DNA of 64,000 nt from Flammula alnicola (GCA_015499995.1 JADNRV010000033.1:62001-126000); one strand, 5' to 3'; counted from the stretch's first letter, positions 45,528 to 57,084 are shown. The notes: generated from the sequence alone by a model not told the origin. Program-made: numbers and translations.

Positions 45528-48232
45528 TCATCCCCGAGAACCAGATCCAGTTGTAATATCATTGCGATCCAGCATCTCGTATCCCTCCTCGCCATCTTCT
45601 TCGTGATCATCCATTTCCGTACCTCGGAGGGGTGCGTATGATTCTTCACTTTTACTTTTGCCAGTCCTGGTCGAAAGCAGACTTTTAAACCATCCGACAG
45701 ATGGTGTTGCACGGGCGTTTGAGGGGGCTGATGGCCGGTGAGGGGAGCGGAAAAAGTCGGCGGGGCTGGGAGGAGGCGCGTAATCTTCTCGAGCTCCTGC
45801 AAGCGATAGATGAACCTGTGTTAGAAACTGAAGACCACAAATCAAGGTCGACTTACCTTCTCCGAATACAGCATCCATTTCTTCCAAAGGGATACCTTTG
45901 GTTTCTGGATATACTATCGCAAATTAAGGAGACGCAGGTTAGTTTTGAGAACTCCAAATATTGATGAAGAGAGATGCGTACGGAAATACACTGTGGACAG
46001 AAGAACAATATTATTCCTGGGCTGTAAAACGGTCATCACGAGCAACAAACTCACCGAGAATAAAACTACAGACGCAAAAGAAGGCATGCATAAAGTACAG
46101 ACGCCATGTGATCACTTCTTGAAGATAGGGCGTTGTTTGGCCGACAATCCAGTTGAAGACCCAGTTTGTGGCAGTAGACAAGGATACCCCTTTGGCGCGA
46201 AATGTGAGGGGCATGATCTATAGCGGTTACATGTTTGATCAAAAGTCGTCATAGCCAAAAGCTTACCTCTGGAGGATATAACCATGGTAAAGGGCCCCAA
46301 CTAACACGTCGAAAGGTTGGTTAGTATTATTCAGGTAGACAATCAAGGATTCATACCTATAGCCAAATGCTGCATTAAATACTACTACACTAACGACGAC
46401 GGCATCGGGGGTCCAAGATGTGTTTAGGTACATAAAATAGCCCGTAGCGCCAAGTGCCAGAGCCATCTAGCGCAGATATTTAGCAAAGAAAAATGAAGCA
46501 AAAAATTGGCTTACAACGACTGCGCCAGATAACAGTATCGGACGACGGCCCCATCGATCAACGAGATACCAGCTAAATATATTAGTGAATTTTGGATCAA
46601 AGGAGGAGAGAAAAGAGGACGTACGGCGGGAGGGTACTCAGGATATATATTATTGAATTAACTCCGGTCATTAATATTGCCTGACGGCCCAGCCAGCCAG
46701 CCTCTGGATGTATATAAGCATAGAACACGAGCGGATCGATCAGTCAACGAACCTTCAAAGACGCGAGCTGATGATGATTGCTATCAGAAGTTGCAATGAA
46801 AAGAGCTGGGGACGAACGACTTACGAGCATAATATGAAATTACTGCCAAAGGTCATTAGTTAACATGAATGAATAAATGACAATGAGAACGACAACTACC
46901 GTTGATGCCATTCTGTTTCAATTATTAGATCTTGCGGGTCACGTTGAGAGGATATACTCACAAGTTGCGCAAAAGCCTGAGAAGACATTGCCAGTAGCAC
47001 TCGTCTTTGATATTTCTTCCACATGGTTTTGTATGACCTATCATCTCCGGACGCTCGCTAAGGAGACAGGTAAATCTTGGCTTAAGGCGTTGAAAGAGAA
47101 AGAACGAACGAACCTGCATCACTACTGTGTCTTTGATTTCATTAAACTCTGCTTTGGCGACGGTCCCATTGAGGTCCCCGCCATGGAGATCCGCGAGAAC
47201 TACCAGCCCTTCCTCCTCCCTGCCTCTGTCTATGAGCCATCTTGAAAACAACGTCTCAAAAAGTGGAATATATGCGGGTTGAACTTTGACCATACCGGGG
47301 ACTTTCGGGCATCAATAGGGAACCCGCCGCAAGGATAGCGCCAATCACACACTGAATGAATAAGGGTAATCGCCAAGACATATTCGAGTCCAGGAATGAG
47401 CAGAAGAAATCTGTCCACTGCAGCGTATGTTCAGTTAAAAGGTTTGCAATTGATGCATACATAACATGTCGCTACTTACCACCGAAAAGGAGTATCCGAC
47501 GATATTGCCCGTAAATTCTGCACAGGCAAGAGCGCCTCTCTGAGAAAATGTGAGCAAAGACGCCAGAAAATAGGCTGATTGATACTGACATGGTTCGGAG
47601 GAGATATCTCACTCTGATATATGGGAACGATGGTCCTTGAGATAAATGGGTTCCAATGTCAATCTTCGAGGTTCAAGTTTCACTCACGAAAGAAGTCCGA
47701 CACCCAATCCACTGATGAATCTGCCTAACACCATAGTTCGAAATCCAACAGCGAATGTTTGAAAGACGCCTCCAATGGTGAAAACCACCGCCCCGCTGAA
47801 CAGAGTTCCTTTCCGACCAATGGCATCACCTACCCGACCAGCGGCGACTGACATAACTGCCAGAAAGTGAGCACATGTCGATTATACACAGCGAGAAAAA
47901 CTTACTGAAAGCTCCAATTTCTAGAATGGCCACCATTGTTCCAACTTCTATCGCATTTGGACCATCGAAAAACTTGATAAAATGCGGTCCAGTGATCACT
48001 CCCGACATGACGCTATTGCACCATTAGCGTTAGCGAGAACAAAGGAGATCTCAAAGGTTACGCACCCTTGATCATATCCGAACTTGAACCCGGAAATTAA
48101 AAAGTGCATACTGCAAGAAACCCGTAAGGAACTCACAAGAAAGACTCCTAGGCTTGCGAAAACCGAGATGGCGTATAACAATCGGTGTCCAACTAACTTC
48201 CGCCGCGACTTATGGTACGTTGGTACTGCCAT
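45528..48232 (-). CDS. MFS hexose/sugar transporter
   Basis: A 12-helix sugar porter of the plasma membrane. Multiple short introns separate exons that read in frame: MAVPTYHKSRRKLVGHRLLY, FGYDQG then VMSGVITGPHF, VMSVAAGRVGDAIGRKGTLF (loop 2-3 motif), VLGRFISGLGVGLLS, YQSEISPPNHRGAL, LMPESPR then WLIDRG (PESPR motif), FAQLNGINVISYYA, WYLVDRWGRRPILLSG (loop 8-9), SWGPLPWLYPPEIMPLTFRA and LYPETKGIPLEEMDAVFGEG (PETKG motif). The C-terminal tail is long, Ser/Pro-rich and acidic (DDHEEDGEEGYE). The start at 48232 was chosen because homologues begin close to the first helix; no ATG lies upstream in frame. Confidence 0.9.
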
Positions 48233-48625
48233 ATTATCGTTGCTCTTTAGAGATCCAGAAAGGGATGCTAACACATTCAACGAGACAGGAGTGTATTGCT
48301 GGTCAGCGTTGGTGAGGGTCGCGGTGAAGCTTGAGGTCGTTGCCAACGGCGAACTGGTCGGCTCGTTGTAATGGAAAACACGTGATCTGACAGTGGTCGA
48401 ACTTTAACTCTGCCCGAAGCAAGCCCGAAGTCCGAAAGTTGAATCAGTCCTTGAGAATCTGAGGGGGCAGGAAATACGCAGGAGTTCGACTGATATATTC
48501 ATTAGATAAATCAAGTAAATAAAACTACGTGATAAGCCTCGCGAAGCAAAACCGAAGAATGGTAGATGTCTGCTTAAATTATTGGAACATTCTACTGCAT
48601 GTGATAATATTCGACTTCTAAGCCT
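48233..48625. other. 5' flank of the transporter
   Basis: No gene recognised. The minus strand carries the promoter region of the transporter; no clear TATA box seen. Confidence 0.35.
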
Positions 48626-48739
48626 CGCGCAGAAAAAGAGGAGTATGACGCATGGGGTACACTGAACAACAAAGACCCAAACTGGACTTGGGACGCTTTG
48701 CTACCCTACTTCAAGAGGTCAGAAATATTTTCTGAGGAA
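48626..48739 (+). pseudogene. Fragment of a GMC oxidoreductase
   Basis: A 38-codon stretch reads RAEKEEYDAWGTLNNKDPNW then TWDALLPYFKRSE, which is diagnostic of the GMC (glucose-methanol-choline) oxidoreductase family around residues 120-155 of typical members. Nothing before or after belongs to the family, so it is an isolated exon-sized relic, possibly carried in by a rearrangement. Confidence 0.65.
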
Positions 48740-48740
48740 T

Positions 48741-48925
48741 GTCATTTCAAGTACTTAGGAAAAAATAAAGAGAAGCAAATGGACACTGTGGGAATTGAAC
48801 CCACGACCTTGCGCAATCAGTTGTTCAGTCATCCAGCACAATTAGTCGTTCAATTATCACGGGAATGGTATGCCATTTCAAGTACTTGGAGAAAAAAAAG
48901 CAACCAAATGGACACGGGTAAACCA
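48741..48925 (-). repeat. ~130-bp direct repeat with tRNA-like T-arm
   Basis: CATTTCAAGTACTT followed by an A-rich run and CAAATGGACAC occurs twice, about 130 bp apart. Between the copies the minus strand has GTGGGTTCAATTCCCAC (a perfect T-arm) followed by AGTGTCCA, like the 3' half of a tRNA, but the anticodon and D arms do not fold. Probably a tRNA-derived short element or tRNA pseudogene. Confidence 0.4.
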
Positions 48926-48934
48926 AAGGTTCAA

Positions 48935-50274
48935 CTACGACTCGCATTCCGGATAATCCTCCAACCACTTTCTCATAAAGTTCTGCATTGCAAGGGCTAG
49001 TGCTTGGAAGTCCGGTCTCATGACCGGAAAAAGACCGGACCAGCAGTCCGGTCTTTTTGACTTTTGAGAATAAAAGACCGCAAAAAGACCGGTCCTGGTG
49101 AACCGGTCTTTGCGGTTAAGACCGGTCTGAACCGGCAGATTTATACGCCTTATAAACCCCTTCAAAACGGTTATTAGCACGTAAAAAACGGTTGAAATCT
49201 GATAAAGTTATGGTCAAAACTGTAAAATATCAGCTGAATTGGTAGACTTTGCAGAATTAAATCATATTTCACTCAATTCTTAACCAATTTTAACGTTCTA
49301 GTGCTCGATTTGAAGGTTATATGTTAGGTAATAATGTTTATTAATACATAAAGGTGCGGTCTATGCCAGTCTTAACTGGTTTTTTAATTTTCGGTCCAGA
49401 CCAGTTAAAGACTGCAAAAGACCGACCGAGACTGGTCTTCCTCAGTTTTGTGTGGTCTTTTGCAGTCTTAGGACCGCAATAGACCAGTCTCGGTCTCGGT
49501 CTAAGGCTCTGGGGGTCAAAAGACGGGACTGGACCAGACTTTCAAGCACTAGCAAGGGCGGGTCCTGGTTTGATGTTGATGCCAATCTCGGGAAAGAAAG
49601 TCACCTTTGCCATGATGCAGAGTGGAATTGTCATCTCGCACTCGGTGAGCTGATCAATCCACTGCGGCGAGATATTCTTGCCAGCAGGGTCAAAGGCGGC
49701 GATGCATGCACGCAATTGCATGCTGGCATGCTGGCATTCGTGGCTGGTCTCGCTAGCAGCAGAAGGGATTGTCGAGGAAGATGACGATGAGACCGGCGGA
49801 GGTGGTGGACACAACAAGGATTGAGAGGTGGACGACTCAGGGGCGGAGGACTTGGCGATTGAGGACTCGGCGACGGTAGAAGACTTGGTGATAGTCTTGC
49901 GAAGATAGGTCGTGGCATTCTTAATTTGATCCTTTTGCCGGTACTCATGAAGGTTCGCCGTCAGGAAGGGTTGGCCTTTGAGATCAGAGACCAATTCAGC
50001 ATCGGACACGTAACGGAACTCTTTTGCGAGGATATAGCAATCAGGAGTATGTGTGTGATCCAAACGACAGTCAATCAGGATGTACTTGTGCTCAGCGTGC
50101 AGATGTTCAATCATTTCCTTCATTTTCATCCTATGTATAAGGTAATGAGAATAGATGAAGAGATGTATAAAAGCTTCAAACGTACTGGTGCGAAGGATCA
50201 CACCCTCTAAAGCTGCAATGAAAGTCATGGTCATAGTCCATGCCATAAATTCCCTTGCTCCAATGCGACGTCAT
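48935..50274 (-). pseudogene. Small zinc-finger-like protein interrupted by a MITE
   Basis: ATG at 50274, then MTSHWSKGIYGMDYDHDFHC with CSFRGC..EMIEHLHAEH spaced like a C2H2 zinc finger, joined across an intron in the Gln codon. The body reads KYILIDCRLDHTHTPDCYIL, a Ser/Pro-rich linker, and MTIPLCIMAKVTFFPEIGIN. The frame enters the hAT-type MITE after IKPGPALA and stops inside its terminal repeat. Beyond the element the same frame continues MQNFMRKWLEDYPECES plus stop at 48935. The insertion replaces the last 17 residues with two plus a stop, so the product may be only slightly shortened. It lies just downstream of the tyrosine-recombinase-like gene on the same strand and might be its last exons. 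Confidence 0.55.
48998..49551. mobile_element. hAT-type MITE with perfect 8-bp target duplication
   Basis: The 554-bp element starts TAGTGCTTGGAAGTCCGGTC and ends with the inverted equivalent (AGACTTTCAAGCACTA). Identical 8-bp GCAAGGGC copies flank it at 48990-48997 and 49552-49559. An 8-bp duplication and TAGxG-like ends fit the hAT superfamily. The interior holds internal inverted and direct copies of GACCGGTCTTT-like sequence and no transposase. Confidence 0.88.
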
Positions 50275-50557
50275 GTGTCTATATATTTTGGGCACCGCCA
50301 GGAACAGACTGGTGGGACACACACATGAGATGAGGGGACGCCATGAAATAATGAACTCCGTATGTGAATCGGGGATCATGGAACCTTTTTTTCTTGATTG
50401 GCTGCATCAGGCTCCTCGCCGTTGGCTTGGAAGAGACAAATGGGACAAAAATAACGTGTCATGCCATTATGAGCAGTGGCGACACGGGTCTTGATGCTCA
50501 AGGACAATGGGCCACTAAAGGAACTGTGAGGGTGGTATCAAGTTTAACGCATAGGAC

Positions 50558-53496
50558 TCACAGCTTCTTCGAAGATCCTGTTCCAATATCCATCTCATCA
50601 TCATCTTCATCCTCTGGTCCATCCTCGTCTTTGTCACGATCTACATTGACATTGAAGTGATCAACAATGACCTCTGCAATGTCTTTGTCTCGCTGCTTGC
50701 AATGCACAAGGAGTTTTTGATGACAGCCGTCCGCATGGGTCTTGAGGTCATGGAGTACGACATGGATTTCGTCATTATCCATATCAGGCTCTACTGTGCG
50801 CAAGATATCCGTGCAGACAGGACAGCGCCAGGAATAGCCGCGATTCATGTGTTTGGGTTCGCAGGACCAGAGGTGCTGGCTGAAATGGTTTTTGTGGTTC
50901 TTGTGTCGATCTTCATCATCCATACTGGTGTCTGAAATGCAACAGTGACACTCTCCTCTATCCAGGATTTCATCCAGCTCTTTCGTCCCAACAAATCGCA
51001 TGAGGGTAAAGTGTCGTGGGTTGTTGGGCTCATTGTCGATCAGCCTGATGAGAGGATTCGACTTGTCACCGGTTTGGAGGACGGTGAGGATGTGACGGTG
51101 TATGGAATCATGAGTAACAGCGGAGCTGCCAGAGTCCATGACATTCTCAAGAACCTGAGGATGGATGATGGGTGATGCTGGATGGCTTGACACCTGGGCG
51201 TTAGGCATGTGAGCAGAGGGCAGGGGCAGGACAGGTGCAGCTGAGCTCATTGACGGCCGCACAGTGTTGCTGATCCCACGACGAGGGCGGTGGGTGAGAA
51301 CCGGCTTAGGGGCAGGGCGGTCGATGTTTTGAAGATGAAGAGAGTTCGGCATACTAGCCCTGAGGGTCTAGGAGAATCATCCATGACTGTGCATTAACCG
51401 AATAAAAAAAGTGCTTACTTTGTTCGCCATGTGGGTGTACCTGACGAGAACATCTGACCATGCATCCAGAGCTGCTATGACCAACGGATGCTCCAATTGC
51501 TGTCAAGGAAATAAATTAGCAAACAAAGAATGACAAATGAATGGCCAACTCGCATGGTCTTCTACATCTTCAGAAGTACAGCCAAACTTGGTCCTGACCT
51601 CGAATTCTGCAACCTCGAGCACATTCAAGAGTTGATGCAGGATAGGATCTGTGCGTAGCTGTTCTTCGCTGACGCTCGCAACCATGGGTGCCTTGGATCT
51701 CTCCCACGCAACCGAGCCACGAAGGTCTGTGATGGTTAGATCTTCCTCCATCCCATGTCGAACAGCGGTGAGATCGAGAGCCCTGTGTGGGACCTGGTAT
51801 GTGGATTTGCCGAGATGGCTCCCAATGCGGTGCCCCATAAGATATTTGAAATGATACTAGAAAGATGTTGAACAATGAGCAATGAATGAATAAGTGTAAT
51901 GAACCCCTGGTATCTTTCTGGCCATCTTGCTTGCAAAGCCATAGCGAAGTGAGCGGAGGGTAAAGCCTTAATAATTGGTTAGTATATGCGCGAAAAAAAG
52001 AGGGCAAAAAAAAAAACACCTTCCCAACCAATGAATCGTCGGAGCTTGGTGACCATGTGGTTTATTGCTGAAAGTGTCATGGGTCCTTTGCCATTATTAG
52101 ATATCCAGATGGGCTTCTGAGCTGCACCGGGCTTGTACTCCAATTTGAAAGGGGTAGGTGGCAGGTTTTTATGATTAGTGCTCAACGCCACAAGATCTTG
52201 CTCGAAAACTCCAGCAATGATCCCTTGCGCCTCTAACATGAGCATAGCATCCATATGCATGAGGTTGCGGTCAAGGTTTTTCATAGAGGTACACATGCTA
52301 AGAAAGTATAATCAGCAGTGAATGTGAGGGCGAGAATAGAGCATACACTTCACTTTCCTCAAAATGCATGCCTTTCATATAGTTGAAGACAATAAATGCC
52401 TGAACAGAGAGTCCAAGGCCTTCACCCCAGCCAGTAACAACAAATTTGATATCCTGGGAAATGTATATCAGATGGTGATCAATGGAAAATAAAACAAATA
52501 CTTACACCCCACTTCATATACTGGTCGGTGCCTTCAAAATGTTGAGCGACAAGTACACTGCCTGGACGAGCACCATGGGTGTAGACAAAGGAGATGAAGC
52601 TGCCGACCTGGAGCCGCTAAGATAATGATGACTAAGGTAGTGGTCATGAAAACAAGGTAGGATCTCACCATGAAGTTCGAAGTAATCGTCAACCCATTGT
52701 TGCTGAGGGCGATGAAGATCTCCTCCAGATCTTCTGTTCTAACCTTCGCTTTCTTGGATTTCCTGGTGCTGATGACGTGGTCGATAAACGACCAGGTGTT
52801 GACGGCCTATAAGCTAAATTAGTATGATGGGAAAAGGAGTTGCGAGAGAGAGAACTTGCATTGCTCATCTGAGCTCTGGCTTGCCTGGTTGGGAGCAGGA
52901 CCCTGGCCCTGGCGAACTGGGATGACAATGAGTGGGTGTTTGGCATCACAAAAAGGGATGGCATACCATTCCGTACATGCTCGAAAGGAACATGCATGTG
53001 GTAGTGACTGACCAGCCTTTGACAATGTCCCTGAATGCTGACTGTCCCTCAGTAGCGACATGGTGAATAAATGACTTGAAGAAATCAAGATTTGGGAAGG
53101 GGTGCGACATTCGGATGGTCTCGAGAGTGAGGTGTTCACTTTTGTAAGCAAACATACAGTACTCAATCCAGAGTCGTCAACAGTAATTGTATCAGTATTG
53201 GGTGTTGGGGCCGATCGGACGAAGGTGGACAATGTCGAAGGTCTTGACATTGTCCATCAATGCCTCTGCGGTGCTGAACTTTCCTGCAAGTTCTTTGTCC
53301 AAGCGCCGCTTTTGCTTCTTGAATTGAAATTTAGACAATTCGAGTTGCGCCGACAGAAGAAAAGGCTTACCGAGCGGGGATTGATCGTGATGGTTCCAGC
53401 AGGGGCAGGCCTCTTGTTCTCCTTGTTCTGAAGGGACGGACAGTCAGCGAATGGATTGGCAGGATGGGAGAAATTGCGTACATGTTTGAGAGGCAT
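50558..53496 (-). pseudogene. Tyrosine-recombinase-like protein (DUF3435/Crypton-like), decayed
   Basis: Start MPLKH at 53496; about ten exons on the minus strand. The N-terminal core-binding-like region reads KFSTAEALMDNVKTFDIVHL and WIEYCMFAYKSEHLTLETIR, then FIHHVATEGQSAFRDIVKGW. The catalytic-like region has YTHGARPGSVLVAQHFEGTD (first Arg), FTLRSLRYGFASKMARKI (HxxR-type box with LRS in place of HDL), LMGHRIGSHLGKSTYQVPHR (GH box and Tyr). A C-terminal Cys/His-rich part follows: CHCCISDTS, HFSQHLWSCEPKH, WRCPVCTDIL, HADGCHQKLLVHC. This order resembles fungal DUF3435 recombinases of large mobile elements and Crypton integrases. Two in-frame TGA codons (53192-53194, 53177-53179) interrupt the N-terminal part; both sit where CGA would fit. 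A GTGAGT follows the last exon, so splicing into the gene at 48935-50274 is possible. Confidence 0.6.
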
Positions 53497-54050
53497 GGCA
53501 GTGGTTTGGGAAAGAAAGATGGAAGTGTGTCACATCGCCTTTTGATTTGGACTGAAACATTGGGGAGGAAGCTTTGAAAGAGGTTGAGGATTTGGACGAC
53601 GGCTCCATCAGAGAGTACACATTGAAGGTTGACATCACGTGGCCCCAAAAATCGCGATCGGACACTCGCCCCGCAACCTGATCAAGGTCAACACTGTCCT
53701 CGTTCCGCAATCCGATCTGCTCAATGTAGATGACTCTAATAAATAGCATAGTCCAATTTTTCATAGAATAGGTGAGTGCTAATTGATATGATTTACAGAA
53801 ATACACACAAGACGACAAGGCAGTGGATTCGATGAGAGGTGAGAGTCAAAAAGATAGACCAAGGCTGTCGACAGCAGCCACCAAGAAGACATCTGCCAAT
53901 TGTAACGTGTAAGAGAAAGAGAGTGGTGGTTTTGAACAAAAGGTGGTGGGGTTGCTTGGTTACATGATTTCAAGTGGACTTGGAAACTTTGTTGACTGCA
54001 CATGTGGATGACACTGAGGATAGAGAGGAAGCAACGATGTTGCTTGGGAA
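53497..54050. other. Upstream of the recombinase-like gene
   Basis: A minus-strand frame at 53444-53818 contains STFNVYSLMEPSSKSSTS; it could be 5' leader or an extra exon of the recombinase-like gene. Nothing firm. Confidence 0.3.
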
Positions 54051-55732
54051 TTACATAATATTTCGGTTGCCATATATAGGGATGTCATGTGGTAACCCGA
54101 ACGGCTCCGTCAAAGGTTGCGGATGACCACTCTCCCAGCTTGAAGTTGTTCCGCTATTCCTCATCTCTTCATTCATGTTATTAGACAAAGAGGCGCTAGC
54201 TAAACGTTTCTTGGGACTCGGTGCTCTCTCATCAGAAGATCCATATGGCGACAGCTGGCGACTTGGAGCTGTTCTCTCTTCGAAGGTCAATGGTCATTAA
54301 CGATGGAGGCACCTGAACATGTGCATGACCGGGGTACTCTGGTGGTTTGGCGTTCGCAGCAGCGAGGGGAATGCTATTTCCAATGGGGCCAAACCTGTCA
54401 TCTGCAGAGGCATGTGGAGAGGATTCTCGACTCTGGGCTGGTTCTGATGTAGTCAGTGATGACGGATTCACAACAGACAAATATCTTGGCAATCCAAATT
54501 TTGGGATTCCAGAAACAGAGTGGGCAGCGTCATTCAATCTTGTGCCTCTTCTCGCAGTGGATCCTGGCATCGTATGGAAATCTGAGTAGGGATTGTATTG
54601 GACATCAGTTGCATCACTGTGAAGTTCCTGCGGAAATGGAGAGACAATAGAGCGGAATATGCTTGCTTCAGCCATTGTCGGCTGTGCGCCCCTCGTTAAA
54701 TGCATTCCATCATAGCCATCCACACTGTCGCTTGCCATCGTCCTACCACCATGCGGAGGTTAGAGGGCAAGTGGATTGTAAATCACGTCCTCGTGTTTCT
54801 GACCTCTACGCCGATGCCAGAGAACACATAGGATGATAAGTACAAGGCCAACGAGTGCCCCGATGACTGCGAGAATAATTGTTAAAGTATGTCCTCGATG
54901 ATCGGACATGCCCAAATTAGTGCCCGCTGCTGTGCCTGAGGCAAAACTTTGATTGGAGGCGACAACAGATGAGGCCCATGAGACAGAATTAGCACCTGTT
55001 GCTGTACCAGTGGAGGTGACCATGACTATGGTTAAGTCTCCAGAAGTGGCGCCCGCTGCTGCCGTCGTTGAGGTGATGATAAGAGTAGAAATCAAAGTGC
55101 ATGGACTAGGGATAGGAATCGGGGTGTCAAGGACTTCAAAACTACAGAACACGAAGTCTTAGTGCTCGTGTTTTAGCATCATCGGAAGAGAAACAACACT
55201 GACGTGAACATATCCACAATAGAGTAGTTGTCTCCTGGATGCATAGAAATGACAATTGTGTGTTGCACGCTTTGCGTACCCAGGTAGCTGTAAACAACAC
55301 GAGAAGGAACAGTAGCAGGCCCTCCCATTGCCTGTGGAGCGCTATGATCCTCTAAATCAAGCGTGTTGGGCATATGTCCATCTACGCTGATATCTGTGGT
55401 GATGTGGTATGGCCATAAAGTCACCCAGAAATAAAAATTAATGACTGTAACGGTAAAAAGGAGGAGGATCAAGAATTTAAGAAGTCCACAAGACAAGACA
55501 TGGAGGGCTTACAAGTATATGTTATCATCGCAGTGTCGTGCGGATCGGTGGTCACCATGTGCGTCCCACCTGCATCTAGCTGTGGGCTTCTTGTCACAAT
55601 GCCCCAGCTTGGCCGAGTTGGAAGATAGGCTATGAGGGGATCCTGGTCATCGACAGTAATATTCTGCAAAGCGCAAACGGCCCCAAAGTGCAATATGAGT
55701 CCAATCCCGGTAATGATGACCTGAGGATGCAT
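54051..55732 (-). CDS. Signal-peptide single-pass membrane protein (Agaricomycete type)
   Basis: A signal peptide (MHPQVIITGIGLILHFGAVC) leads to a beta-rich ectodomain of a type common in Agaricomycetes: QNITVDDQDPLIAYLP, SPQLDAGGTHMVTTDP, WPYHITTDISVDGHMPNTLD, VQHTIVISMHPGDNYSIVD. A Thr/Ala/Ser-rich stalk precedes the transmembrane helix (TIILAVIGALVGLVLIILCV) and the stop-transfer WHRRRGQ. The cytoplasmic tail holds MASDSVDGYDGMHLTRG and ends GLPHDIPIYGNRNIM. Between the helix and the tail the frame meets a TAA near 54760; a short intron with a CTAAC branch site and GTAG acceptor probably covers it, but the phase does not resolve cleanly. No catalytic domain; function unknown. Confidence 0.6.
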
Positions 55733-57084
55733 GTCGAGGAGTCAATTATATCTCGAAAGGAGGTACATGGGTTTTTATCCTCCTGAACGGACATGAGAAT
55801 GTGGCTGCAATCACCTAGGCCGTGATCATGTCCGATAGGGTTGAGAGGGGCCCACTTCGAAAACCAATGACTTTATTGTCTGTCATTACCTGTATATGCT
55901 GTACATCTCCATCCAAGTGCTTAAAGTGTTGAATATACCTGGCGAACAAAAGAGAATGGACACCGAACAGAAGGACAGAATTGGCGCAAATTCTGTTTGT
56001 TTAAGCACCGACGTGTGTTCAATATCGGATTGAACCTGACAAGACGACATGATGGCATCATGATAAAATCTGATTGGGTGCCTGAACTAAGGTAGGCGCC
56101 ATCAGGAACTGGCTACCTTATGTAAGTGCTTATATAAGCAGCAAAATCTGGCCTTCAGGAAAAAATAAAAATTTTAGACATCATTTTCAGTAATAATTGA
56201 GCCAAGCATGGGTGAAATTATCCTTGACTTACATTGGATAGAAATGGATGCATTTAGGCCCACTTTAATGCCATAAATTCTTGCCCAGACTTGCCCCCAC
56301 ACGGTGTGTTTGAAGCATGGTCGTCGGCAGACGATGCCGCTCGGGCCGACGGTCGCTGACCTACCTCTTACATAAGAACCCTAACCCTAAGTCATGGCAA
56401 AATCTTGAGGTCAAAAATCTGAAAAGTTGCAGAATGAACGGGAAAGCATGAAAAAACACTCAGAAAAAAAATCAGGTTTTTCCAAGAATGGTTAATAACT
56501 CTCTCAAAAGTTACTCAATTTTAAATCGGTCTCCTGGGAGTTGCAAGGATGCTCAAAGGCTTCAATTCTGCGATCTTAGAAATGTGGGAAAATTGTTTGT
56601 GACCGAGGAATAAGAGCTCGTCGTTCGCTTACATAAAGGTGTCAGTTCCTGATGGCGCCTACCTTAACAGTAATGCTCGGGATCAGAAACCAAGTTACGT
56701 ATCACAAGATGAAGCCCGAAATATCGATAAGTAATGCATCCTGTATGTAGACTATATATTCCAGCACCGAGAGTAAAATTAACACTCAAGCTTAAGGCTG
56801 CCTGTCAACATTCTCAACTTCGAATTTGATGTTTGATCTTAGTCCCGGAATTCGCAGTCGTGCATCTCCGGAATCCACTACAGATGTGATCCACTCTACC
56901 CTTTGATGAGGTACGGAAGCCATTAGGAAGGAGGAGAATGAAAGGAGAACCTGAACGGATTGATGCTAACATGTAGTATGTAGCTCGCGTAAAATCTTAT
57001 CTGATAAGGTCAGGGTCACCGAATTTTGGATATTGTATCCGATACATAGATATGAATCGATTGCAGTACTTGACGTTCACGACC
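55733..57084. other. Intergenic, mostly occupied by a MITE
   Basis: Apart from the element at 56090-56664 no feature is recognised. The last 300 bp are the promoter side of the GNAT gene. Confidence 0.4.
56090..56664. mobile_element. TA-flanked MITE, 575 bp
   Basis: Both ends carry AGGTAGGCGCCATCAGGAAC in inverted orientation (perfect for the first 22 bp), and similarity (CTTATGTAAG) continues further inside. TA dinucleotides flank the element (56088-56089 and 56665-56666). The interior has no transposase; it contains CCCTAACCCTAA, two telomere-like units. Confidence 0.82.

Noticed and set aside
48779..48860. Functional tRNA gene on the minus strand
   Set aside because: The T-arm is perfect but no pairing 5' acceptor strand, D-arm or anticodon stem can be formed.
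56377..56392. Telomere or chromosome end at CCCTAACCCTAA
   Set aside because: Only two units, lying inside a MITE with genes on both sides.
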